Origin: an uncultured Ruminococcus sp.
Lineage (GTDB): Bacteria > Bacillota > Clostridia > Oscillospirales > Acutalibacteraceae
Direction of reading: 5' to 3'
Assembly (NCBI GenBank): GCA_902766885.1
Contig: CACXFS010000071.1
Span: 1 to 40,500, forward strand
Length of the DNA stretch: 40,500 nucleotides
Shown: piece after piece, positions 16,318 to 25,398 of the stretch
Layout of the letters: each line of letters begins with the position of its first letter
Numbering within the stretch: position 1 is the first letter of the stretch
The notes under the pieces: generated by a model
What the model was told of the DNA's origin: nothing
The model's input: only the letters and a program-made list of their open reading frames with translations
Databases searched by the model: none
Position numbers and translations under genes: made by a program

Positions 16318-17502
16318 TTAAAGGTTTGAAAGAAGCTTTTTGATTCTTTCAACAGCCTCAATTGTGTTTTCTCTGTCGCCGAAAGATGTAAGACGGAAGT
16401 AGCCTGCGCCGTTTTCGCCGAAGCCCTCACCGGGAGTACCGACAACATTTGCCTCTTTTAAGAGCAGATCAAAAAATTCCCAGCTTCCCATATTGTTGGG
16501 GCACTTAAGCCAGATGTAAGGCGAGTTCTTGCCGCCTGTGTAGTAAATTCCGAGCTCGTCAAGAGCAGAGGAGATAATTCTTGCATTTTCCTGATAGTAA
16601 GAAATGTTTTCCTTTATCTGTTTCTGACCTTCCTCGCTGAATACAGCCGCAGCAGCGCACTGTACGGGCCACGAAACACCGTTGAATTTTGTAGCCTGAC
16701 GGCGGTACCATGTAGCGTAGATGTTGTGACCGTCACGCTCAAGCTCCTTGGGGATAATTGTGTAGCCGCAGCGTGTGCCTGTAAAGCCTGCTGTCTTTGA
16801 AAGCGAGCACATTTCGATTGCGCACTTTCTTGCACCCTCGATTGCAAAGATTGAACGGGGCAAGTCCTCTGTAATGAATGCCTCGTAAGCCGAGTCGTAG
16901 AGAATAATTGCGTCGTTTTCGAGTGCGTAGTCAACCCACATTTTGAGCTGTTCAGCATTGTAAGCAGAGCCTGTGGGGTTGTTGGGTGAGCAAAGGTAGA
17001 TGATGTCAGCCTTTACGTTCTTGTCGGGAAGAGCCGCAAAGCCGTTTTCTTCGTTAGATGCGGCATAAACAATCTTTCTGCCTGCCATAATGTTCGAGTC
17101 AACATATACGGGATAAACGGGGTCGGTTACAAGCACAACATTGTCCTTGTCAAAAATGTCGCCGATGTTGCCGCAGTCGGACTTTGCACCGTCAGAAATG
17201 AAGATTTCATCGGCAGAAACGGTTACGCCAAAGCTCTTGTAGTAGTCTGAAATTGCCTCTCTTAAGAAAGCATAACCCTCGTAGTCGGGATAGCCCTTGA
17301 AACTTTCCTTGTGAGCAAGATCCTCCGCACCCTTTTTCATTGCTTCAATTACAACGGGAGCAAGCGGAAGTGTTACGTCGCCGATTCCGAGCTTGATAAT
17401 CTTCTTGTCGGGATTTGCCTTGGCAAATTCAGCAGTCTTCTTTGCAACGTCTGCAAAAAGATAGTTCGGCACAAGGTTGTCAAAATTCTTGTTTATTTTC
17501 AT
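16318..17502 (-). CDS. dapL: LL-diaminopimelate aminotransferase
   Basis: DapL converts tetrahydrodipicolinate directly to LL-diaminopimelate with glutamate as amino donor, bypassing the acylated intermediates of lysine and peptidoglycan synthesis. It is a fold-type I PLP enzyme: KLGIGDVTLPLAP near the N-terminus, SDGAKSDCGN, CSPNNPTG, and the PLP-lysine in SLSKTAGFTGTRCGY. Of two close ATGs the second (17502, 394 residues) is chosen because AAAAAGGA lies nine bases before it and directly abuts the first. The product would feed DapF, encoded two genes upstream on the same strand. A paired palindrome lies between pyrG and this gene. Confidence 0.94.
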   Translation of the reverse strand: MKINKNFDNLVPNYLFADVAKKTAEFAKANPDKKIIKLGIGDVTLPLAPVVIEAMKKGAEDLAHKESFKGYPDYEGYAFLREAISDYYKSFGVTVSADEIFISDGAKSDCGNIGDIFDKDNVVLVTDPVYPVYVDSNIMAGRKIVYAASNEENGFAALPDKNVKADIIYLCSPNNPTGSAYNAEQLKMWVDYALENDAIILYDSAYEAFITEDLPRSIFAIEGARKCAIEMCSLSKTAGFTGTRCGYTIIPKELERDGHNIYATWYRRQATKFNGVSWPVQCAAAAVFSEEGQKQIKENISYYQENARIISSALDELGIYYTGGKNSPYIWLKCPNNMGSWEFFDLLLKEANVVGTPGEGFGENGAGYFRLTSFGDRENTIEAVERIKKLLSNL

Positions 17503-17533
17503 ACCAATCATTCCTTTTTATATAAAATTCAAT

Positions 17534-17613
17534 TGTAGGGAACGGTCAGGACCGTTCCGTTGAAATACAACCACTGTCTGTTAGTATCGGAACGGTCAAG
17601 ACCGTTCCCTACA
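17534..17613. repeat. paired REP-like palindromes
   Basis: Two 26-base arms (17534-17559 and 17588-17613) are inverted copies matching at 24 of 26 positions, differing only at the two central bases. Each arm is itself a palindrome, GGAACGGTC followed by two bases and GACCGTTCC. They are separated by 28 unrelated bases. No T-run follows, so this is not a standard terminator; it resembles REP/BIME-type elements. Confidence 0.75.
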
Positions 17614-17635
17614 TTAATATGGTATCAAACTGCTG

Positions 17636-19252
<1,617 letters not shown>

Positions 19253-20098
19253 TTACACCTCTACCTCTCCGTCGAATACTTTTTCAGCGTTGCCTGTCAT
19301 ATAAACCGTGTCATCTGTGTAGTTGATGATGAGGTCGCCGCCTATAAGCTTGATTTTGATGTCCTCGCCCTTTTTGCAGAAGCCGTTTTCGCAGGCTGCA
19401 ACTGCAACGGCGCAGGCGCCTGTACCGCAAGCCCAGGTTTCGCCCGAACCTCTCTCCCATACTCTCATCTTGATTGTATGCTCGTCGAGAACAGTTACAA
19501 ACTCTGTGTTTACTCTCTCGGGGAAGAGCTTGTCAAATTCAAAATCGGGACCGACCTTTTCGATGTCAAGGTTGTCGATATCGTCCATAAATACAACGCA
19601 GTGCGGGTTGCCCATAGAAACGCAGGTGATGTTGTAATCCTTGTCGCCGATTTTAACAGATTCGTTAACAACCTTGTCCTTGTCGATTGCAACGGGGATT
19701 TCCTTGGGGTCAAGGATTGCCTTGCCCATATCAACTCTGAGTCTTGTAACCTCACCGTCTGCTGTGAATGCCTTTAATTTCTTAATTCCGCTGAGTGTTT
19801 CAACGGTAATTTCATCCTTTTCCTTGTAGTCAACCATTCCGTGGTCATAGAGGAACTTGCCTACGCAGCGAATGCCGTTGCCGCACATTTTGCCCTCGGA
19901 GCCGTCACGGTTATACATCTTCATCTTTGCGTCTGCAACCTTTGACGGACAAACAAGGATAATTCCGTCGCCGCCGATTCCGAAGTGTCTGTCTGAAAGT
20001 CTTACGGCAAGTGCCTCGGGGTTGTTGATTTCCTGATCAAAGGTGCTGAAATAAATGTAGTCGTTGCCGATGCCCTGCATCTTGGTAAACTTAAGCAT
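19253..20098 (-). CDS. dapF: diaminopimelate epimerase, possible independent translation from internal start
   Basis: The DapF part (281 residues) begins at ATG 20098 with MLKFTKMQGIGNDY, the normal family N-terminus, and has normal family length. AGGGAGGA (20113-20106) lies seven bases upstream, a better ribosome-binding site than most in this window. It therefore could be made as a free protein even though the upstream carB frame runs through it without a stop. Catalytic cysteines are present in MCGNGIRC and WACGTGACA. pyrG follows three bases after its stop, and dapL, whose product is its substrate, follows pyrG. Confidence 0.6.
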   Translation of the reverse strand: MLKFTKMQGIGNDYIYFSTFDQEINNPEALAVRLSDRHFGIGGDGIILVCPSKVADAKMKMYNRDGSEGKMCGNGIRCVGKFLYDHGMVDYKEKDEITVETLSGIKKLKAFTADGEVTRLRVDMGKAILDPKEIPVAIDKDKVVNESVKIGDKDYNITCVSMGNPHCVVFMDDIDNLDIEKVGPDFEFDKLFPERVNTEFVTVLDEHTIKMRVWERGSGETWACGTGACAVAVAACENGFCKKGEDIKIKLIGGDLIINYTDDTVYMTGNAEKVFDGEVEV

Positions 20099-23000
20099 TA
20101 GCTTTTCCTCCCTCATATTGTTGATGTCAATAAGCTCTGTGCTGTGCTGTGAGTAGTGGCTCTTGAGGCAGTCTGCAAGTGCGTTAGCCGTATCAAGAGA
20201 AGTAAGACACGGAATGTTTCTTTCAACGGTCTTTCTGCGGATTTTAACGGAATCACGTGAAGGAATTCTGCCCTTTGCAGAGGTTGAAATAACATACTGA
20301 ATCTTGCCCGACTCAATAAGAGTAAGTGTGTTGCTTGTATTTGACTCGTGAATTTTCTTAACGCCTACAGCGTCAATGCCGAACTTCTTAAGCACCTCTG
20401 CTGTTCCCTCGGTTGCATAGATTGTAAATCCGAGGTCGTAGTATTTCTTTGCGATTTCGCCGATTTCGGCTTTATCTGAATTACGGACTGTGATAAACAC
20501 GCCGCCCTTTTTCTTCATCTTGTAGCCTGCGCCGATAAGACCTTTATACAAAGCCTCCTCAAGCGTACCAGCAATACCGAGCACTTCGCCCGTTGACTTC
20601 ATCTCGGGACCGAGGTGGTTATCAACGTTGATGAGCTTTTCAAAGCTGAATACCGGTACCTTAACGGCAATATAGGGGCTCTTTCTGTAAAGTCCCGTTC
20701 CGTAGCCCATATCCTTTAGCTTTTCGCCGAGCATTGCCCTTGTTGCAAGGTCAACCATCGGAACGCCCGTAACCTTGCTGATGTACGGAATTGTACGTGA
20801 AGAACGGGGGTTAACCTCGATTACATAAAGCTCGTCCTTATAGATAAGGTACTGAATATTTACAAGTCCCTTTGTCTTAAGTTCGATTGCGAGGTTTTTG
20901 GAGCTTTCAATAATAATCTGCGTCATTTCGTCCGAAAGATTCCAAGCGGGATATACTGCGATTGAGTCGCCCGAGTGAACGCCCGCACGCTCGATATGCT
21001 CCATAATTCCGGGGATTAAGATGTCTTCGCCGTCGCAGATTGCGTCAACCTCAATTTCCGTTCCCATAAGGTATTTATCAATGAGAATCGGGTTTTCAAT
21101 GTTCTGTGCAAGGATAATAGCCATATATTCCTTGACGTCGTCCTCGTTGAAGGCGATAATCATATTCTGACCGCCTAAAACGTATGACGGGCGGAGAAGT
21201 ACGGGATAGCCGATTTTTGAAGCGACCTCAAGTGCCTCCTCGGTTGTCATTACCGTAACACCCTTAGGACGCTTAATCTGATATTTTTCAAGAAGCTCGT
21301 CAAAGCGTTCTCTGTCCTCCGCCATATCAATTGCGTCGTAGGAAGTGCCGAGGATATTAACGCCGTTGTCGCTTAAGAATTTTGTAAGCTTGATAGCAGT
21401 CTGACCGCCGAACGCAACAACTACACCGAAGGGCTTTTCGGTTTTGATAATACCCATAACGTCCTCTGTTGTGAGAGGCTCAAAGTAAAGTCTGTCGGCT
21501 GTGTCGAAGTCGGTTGAAACAGTTTCGGGGTTGTTGTTTACGATTACAACGTCGTAGCCTGCCTTTTTGAGCGCCCATACGCAGTGAACGGAAGCGTAGT
21601 CAAACTCGATACCCTGACCGATTCTGATAGGACCCGAGCCGAATACGATAACTGTTTTCTTGCCGTCTGCACGTTCCCTGATAAACTCCTCAGCCTCGTT
21701 TTCCTTATCAAAGGTTGAGTAGAAGTAGGGTGTTTCTGCGGCAAACTCTGCGGCGCAGGTATCAACCATTTTGTAAACGGGAACAAGCGGATTTTCTACC
21801 TTTTTGCCTGTGATTTCTTCAATTGTCTTGTCAAGGAATCCGATGTTCTTTGCACGGACATAAAGCTCATCGGTAAGCTCGCCGTCTTTGAGCTCGTTTT
21901 CAACGGCGATGATATTTTTAAGCTTTTCAAGGAACCATTCGTCAATCATAGTAACCGAGTGGATTTCGTCAACTGTGATTCCTCTCTTAAGCGCCTCGTA
22001 AACGCAGAAAATTCTTCTGTCGTCGCACACGCTGAGTCTGTCATAAACAGACGCATTTGAAAGCTCTGCAAACTCCTTGTCATCAAGAGTGTTGTGCGAA
22101 ATCTCCGCACCTCTGACAGCCTTCATAATTGCCTGCTCAAAGGTGGGAGCAATAGCCATAACCTCGCCTGTTGCCTTCATCTGTGTGCCGAGGGTACGCT
22201 TTGCGTATACGAATTTATCGAAAGGCCATTTCGGGAATTTTACAACAACGTAGTCGAGCGCAGGCTCAAAACAAGCGTAGGTTGTGCCCGTAACGGCATT
22301 TTTAATTTCATTGAGTGTGTAGCCGATTGCGATTTTAGCCGCAACCTTTGCAATGGGATAGCCTGTTGCCTTTGAAGCAAGTGCGGAAGAACGTGATACA
22401 CGGGGGTTAACCTCGATTACTGCGTATTCAAAGGTTTCGGGGTTGAGCGCAAACTGACAGTTACAGCCACCCTCTACCTTTAGTGCAGAGATGATATTGA
22501 GAGCCGCACTTCTGAGCATCTGATACTCCTTGTCTGCAAGAGTAACAGTAGGAGCAATTACAATTGAATCGCCTGTATGAACGCCGACGGGGTCGAAGTT
22601 CTCCATTGAGCAGACGGTGATTACGTTGCCGTCGCTGTCACGCATAACTTCAAACTCAATTTCTTTCCAGCCGGAAATGCACTTTTCAACAAGCACCTGA
22701 GTGATAGGTGAAAGCTCAAGACCGTTTGAGGTGATTTCACGGAGCTCGGATTCGTTGTCAACAATACCGCCGCCTGTGCCGCCGAGTGTGAATGCAGGAC
22801 GGATAATTACGGGGTAGCCGATTTCATCTGCAAATTTAACAGCCGACTCAACGTCGTTTACAACCGTTGAGGGAATACACGGCTGACCGATTGACTCCAT
22901 TGTGTCCTTAAAGAGCTGTCTGTCCTCTGCCTTGTCAATTGTTTCGGGGTTTGCACCCAGCAGCTTTACGCCGTACTTATCGAGGAAGCCCTCCTTTGCA

Positions 23001-23305
23001 AGCTGCATTGAAAGGGTAAGACCTGTCTGACCGCCGAGGGTTGAAAGCAGGCTGTCGGGACGCTCCTTTTTGATGATTCTCTTTACGGTTTCAAGTGTAA
23101 GAGGCTCAATATATATTTTATCAGCCATTGCGTTGTCTGTCATAATTGTAGCAGGGTTTGAGTTTACGAGAATAACCTCAAGTCCCTCCTCTTTGAGTGC
23201 ACGGCAAGCCTGTGTGCCTGCATAGTCAAACTCGGCAGCCTGTCCGATTACAATAGGACCCGAGCCGATTACCATAACTCTTTTAATATCCTGTTTGAGT
23301 GGCAT
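19253..23305 (-). CDS. carB-dapF: carbamoyl-phosphate synthase large subunit fused in frame to diaminopimelate epimerase
   Basis: One uninterrupted 1350-residue frame carries two complete enzymes. Residues 1-1069 are CarB: two ATP-grasp halves (each starting with a GSGPI-type loop, near 13 and 558) and a C-terminal MGS-like allosteric domain from about 930. Residues 1070-1350 are DapF, with both catalytic cysteines in MCGNGIRC and WACGTGACA. CarB makes carbamoyl phosphate with CarA; DapF epimerises LL- to meso-diaminopimelate. CarB already has its usual full length, so there is no linker. A strong ribosome-binding site and ATG for DapF persist inside the frame. Either a real fusion, a recently lost stop, or a one-base error in a four-A run; see the separate entry. 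Confidence 0.85.
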   Translation of the reverse strand: MPLKQDIKRVMVIGSGPIVIGQAAEFDYAGTQACRALKEEGLEVILVNSNPATIMTDNAMADKIYIEPLTLETVKRIIKKERPDSLLSTLGGQTGLTLSMQLAKEGFLDKYGVKLLGANPETIDKAEDRQLFKDTMESIGQPCIPSTVVNDVESAVKFADEIGYPVIIRPAFTLGGTGGGIVDNESELREITSNGLELSPITQVLVEKCISGWKEIEFEVMRDSDGNVITVCSMENFDPVGVHTGDSIVIAPTVTLADKEYQMLRSAALNIISALKVEGGCNCQFALNPETFEYAVIEVNPRVSRSSALASKATGYPIAKVAAKIAIGYTLNEIKNAVTGTTYACFEPALDYVVVKFPKWPFDKFVYAKRTLGTQMKATGEVMAIAPTFEQAIMKAVRGAEISHNTLDDKEFAELSNASVYDRLSVCDDRRIFCVYEALKRGITVDEIHSVTMIDEWFLEKLKNIIAVENELKDGELTDELYVRAKNIGFLDKTIEEITGKKVENPLVPVYKMVDTCAAEFAAETPYFYSTFDKENEAEEFIRERADGKKTVIVFGSGPIRIGQGIEFDYASVHCVWALKKAGYDVVIVNNNPETVSTDFDTADRLYFEPLTTEDVMGIIKTEKPFGVVVAFGGQTAIKLTKFLSDNGVNILGTSYDAIDMAEDRERFDELLEKYQIKRPKGVTVMTTEEALEVASKIGYPVLLRPSYVLGGQNMIIAFNEDDVKEYMAIILAQNIENPILIDKYLMGTEIEVDAICDGEDILIPGIMEHIERAGVHSGDSIAVYPAWNLSDEMTQIIIESSKNLAIELKTKGLVNIQYLIYKDELYVIEVNPRSSRTIPYISKVTGVPMVDLATRAMLGEKLKDMGYGTGLYRKSPYIAVKVPVFSFEKLINVDNHLGPEMKSTGEVLGIAGTLEEALYKGLIGAGYKMKKKGGVFITVRNSDKAEIGEIAKKYYDLGFTIYATEGTAEVLKKFGIDAVGVKKIHESNTSNTLTLIESGKIQYVISTSAKGRIPSRDSVKIRRKTVERNIPCLTSLDTANALADCLKSHYSQHSTELIDINNMREEKLMLKFTKMQGIGNDYIYFSTFDQEINNPEALAVRLSDRHFGIGGDGIILVCPSKVADAKMKMYNRDGSEGKMCGNGIRCVGKFLYDHGMVDYKEKDEITVETLSGIKKLKAFTADGEVTRLRVDMGKAILDPKEIPVAIDKDKVVNESVKIGDKDYNITCVSMGNPHCVVFMDDIDNLDIEKVGPDFEFDKLFPERVNTEFVTVLDEHTIKMRVWERGSGETWACGTGACAVAVAACENGFCKKGEDIKIKLIGGDLIINYTDDTVYMTGNAEKVFDGEVEV
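20096..20113 (-). promoter_or_regulatory. internal ribosome-binding site and start at the carB/dapF junction
   Basis: The minus strand reads AGGGAGGA, seven bases (AAAGCTA), then ATG. CTAATG contains TAATG, the typical stop-start overlap, but TAA is out of frame with carB. With one A fewer in the preceding run of four A, carB would end exactly at that TAA. This marks the junction as a former or actual gene boundary. Confidence 0.75.
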
Positions 23306-23354
23306 ATAATCATTCCTTATCCAAATTTTATCGGTTATATTACTGTGTTTATTC

Positions 23355-24440
23355 TTACTTATTTTTGTTTTCTTTAATCATATCTATAAATCTATCAAAT
23401 AAAAACGCCGTATCAAGCGGTCCGCCGCAGGCTTCGGGGTGGAACTGTACCGAAAACGCAGGCATATCCGTATAGTTTACGCCCTCGCAGGTGTTATCAT
23501 TGCCGTTTACAAAGCTTACAACTCCGTTTTCGGGCAGGCTGTCGCTTACAACTGCGTAGCCGTGATTCTGTGAGGTGATATAAACTCTGCCTGTTGCAAT
23601 TTCCTTTGCAGGCTGGTTTGCACCTCTGTGACCGTATTTGAGCTTTTCAGTCTTTGCACCCTGCGAAAGTGCCAGAAGCTGATGACCGAGGCAGATTCCG
23701 AAAATCGGGATTTTATGCTCGCAGAGCTTTTTAAGCTCCTCAATAATCTGTGTATTCTTTGCAGGGTCACCCGGTCCGTTTGAAAGCATAATTCCGTCGG
23801 GATTCATTGCAAGGATTTCCTCAGCCGTTGTATTTGCAGGAACAACCGTGAGGTTACAACCACGCTTTACAAGCTCTCTGCCGATATTGTGCTTTGCACC
23901 GAAGTCCATAAGCACAACGTTAAGTTCGGGGTTTTCTGCGCTGTAGTTTTCTTTTTCTTTTATTGTAGTGCTTTCAACTGCGTCTGTGATAACGTAATTT
24001 TTGATTTCTTCAAGCTCGCTCTCGGTATAATCGGGAGAGTAGCAGATTTTGCAGTTCATTACGCCGTATTCACGCACGATTCTTGTGAGTGCACGTGTGT
24101 CGATTCCGTAGATTCCGGGAATTCCGGAGTCTTTTAAAAAGGTGTCAAGATCACCCTCACAACGGAAATTAGAGGGAACTTGGCACCATTCTCTAACAAT
24201 ATAACCTTTAAGCGACGGAGAGTCACTTTCAAAATCGGAGGGAATTACCCCGTAGTTTCCGATTAAAGGGAATGTCTGAATAACCACCTGACCGAAATAG
24301 CTGGGGTCGGTGAGTGTTTCAAGATAACCTGTCATAGCTGTGGTAAAAACAAGTTCTCCCGTAGTTTCTTTTTCAGCACCAAACGCCTTGCCTTCAAAGA
24401 CTGTGCCGTTTTCAAGAATTAAGTACGCCGCACGGCTCAT
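23355..24440 (-). CDS. carA: carbamoyl-phosphate synthase small subunit
   Basis: CarA is the glutaminase subunit that passes ammonia to CarB. The 361-residue protein has the N-terminal CPSase small-subunit domain (LENGTVFEGKAFGA, then FTTAMTGYLETLTDPSY) and a class I glutaminase domain with the nucleophile in GICLGHQLL and the catalytic pair in QFHPEACGG. AAAGGA lies ten bases before the ATG. It heads the carA, carB-dapF, pyrG block; 49 bases separate it from carB. A 170-base imperfect palindrome occupies the space upstream, so its promoter or leader may be inside or next to that element. Confidence 0.95.
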   Translation of the reverse strand: MSRAAYLILENGTVFEGKAFGAEKETTGELVFTTAMTGYLETLTDPSYFGQVVIQTFPLIGNYGVIPSDFESDSPSLKGYIVREWCQVPSNFRCEGDLDTFLKDSGIPGIYGIDTRALTRIVREYGVMNCKICYSPDYTESELEEIKNYVITDAVESTTIKEKENYSAENPELNVVLMDFGAKHNIGRELVKRGCNLTVVPANTTAEEILAMNPDGIMLSNGPGDPAKNTQIIEELKKLCEHKIPIFGICLGHQLLALSQGAKTEKLKYGHRGANQPAKEIATGRVYITSQNHGYAVVSDSLPENGVVSFVNGNDNTCEGVNYTDMPAFSVQFHPEACGGPLDTAFLFDRFIDMIKENKNK

Positions 24441-24481
24441 AAAAACACATTCCTTTCAAAAATTCACTTCATACTTATCAG

Positions 24482-24651
24482 GGAACACTGATTAAATCGT
24501 TTGTGCATATTGCGCCGTCAGATTTTTCGTCAGGTTGTACAAATAAACCGCAGTAATGCTGACGCATTACGAGGATTTTTTGGGCAAGCTGACGGGAAAT
24601 ATGCATGCAAGATGTGCAAACAGCTTTCAGTGTGATTTATTCAGTGTTTCC
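24482..24651. repeat. 170-base imperfect palindrome, MITE-like
   Basis: The whole interval between the ANTAR stop codon and the carA leader folds on itself. The ends match as GGAACACTGATTAAATC against GGAAACACTGAATAAATC, further inside GTTTGTGCATATTG against GTTTGCACATCTTG, then CGTCAG-containing blocks, and the centre is a perfect 7-bp hairpin GTAATGC/GCATTAC with loop TGAC (24553-24570). Terminal inverted repeats without an open frame resemble a miniature inverted-repeat element; no clear target duplication was found. Confidence 0.65.
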
Positions 24652-25233
24652 TTAGTTTTCGTAGGTCTGAATAACCTGCTTGGCAACCTGAAGCTTGCTT
24701 ATGCGCAAGTCCATTGCCTGCTTTTCAAGATAGCGGTGTGCCTGAGTTTCAGACATATTAAGGCAGGAAATAAGCAGAAACTTTGCCCTGTTGATGATTT
24801 TCATATCCTCAACCATATGCCTTAGCTTTTCGTTTTCCTCCGTCACGCATAGCATTCTCATACGAAAGCAGTCCGTAAACTGGAGAAAATGGTGAAAAAG
24901 ATGCTTATTAATCGGCTTTGCAATTACCAGAACGCCGTGTTCGGTCAGAAGGTCGTTGACGTCGTCGGCATTTTTCTGCGGAACGATGATTACAACGCTC
25001 GACCTTGTGGTTTTTGCAAAGTGCTCGGACAGCTCAATGCCCGTTTCCTCATTTAAAGGAGCGTTTACGCAGATGAGGTCAAATTCATCTTTTTCAACAA
25101 GCTTTCTTGCTGTTTTGGCGGTACTTGCAACAGAAATGTTTGTGTATCCCTCACTTCTGAGAAGCTCGGAGAGTGAGGATGCACTCTGTTCAGAGTGCGA
25201 AACCAACAAAGCTTTTTTCAAATTTACCACCAC
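24652..25233 (-). CDS. ANTAR domain antiterminator with degenerate receiver
   Basis: This 193-residue protein has an N-terminal receiver-like domain (about 1-120) and a C-terminal ANTAR RNA-binding domain (about 130-190, with the ENEKLRHMVEDMKIINRAK helix, LNMSETQAHRYLEKQAMD and AKQVI). ANTAR proteins bind paired hairpins in nascent RNA and prevent termination. The receiver lacks the phosphoacceptor: FDLICVNAPL has Asn57 where Asp is expected, although the later Lys in IAKP is kept. No histidine kinase is adjacent. Start is uncertain: GTG 25233, or TTG 25221, which is well spaced after GGTGGTGG. The target RNA is not identifiable here. Confidence 0.85.
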   Translation of the reverse strand: MVVNLKKALLVSHSEQSASSLSELLRSEGYTNISVASTAKTARKLVEKDEFDLICVNAPLNEETGIELSEHFAKTTRSSVVIIVPQKNADDVNDLLTEHGVLVIAKPINKHLFHHFLQFTDCFRMRMLCVTEENEKLRHMVEDMKIINRAKFLLISCLNMSETQAHRYLEKQAMDLRISKLQVAKQVIQTYEN

Positions 25234-25361
25234 CGCTGTATTGTTTCATTCATCTTATTATTGTACTAGATTTACAAGCATTCAAATTTACATAAAGGAA
25301 TTAAACAAAAAGAAATTTAGTCGGGTGCCTCAGTTCACAATTTGGGCATTTCCTGTAAAGT

Positions 25362-25385
25362 AAAAAAGAGCTGTAAAAACAGCCC
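25362..25385 (-). terminator. terminator of the Na/Pi cotransporter gene
   Basis: On the minus strand a 7-bp stem (25385-25379 with 25374-25368, one G-T pair) with a four-base loop is followed by six T. It lies 13 bases past the stop. Confidence 0.82.
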
Positions 25386-25398
25386 CTTTTTGTCTGAA

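Noticed and set aside
17534..17613. CRISPR-like repeat or terminator
   Set aside because: There are only two arms, in inverted orientation, without regularly spaced spacers and without a following T-run.
19253..23305. Plus-strand open frames within the carB-dapF region
   Set aside because: They are antisense to strongly conserved coding sequence and contain no recognisable domains.
24482..24651. ANTAR-type two-hairpin antitermination target upstream of carA
   Set aside because: The known ANTAR targets have two hairpins with six-base loops carrying fixed A and G; the central hairpin here has a four-base loop and no such pair was found.
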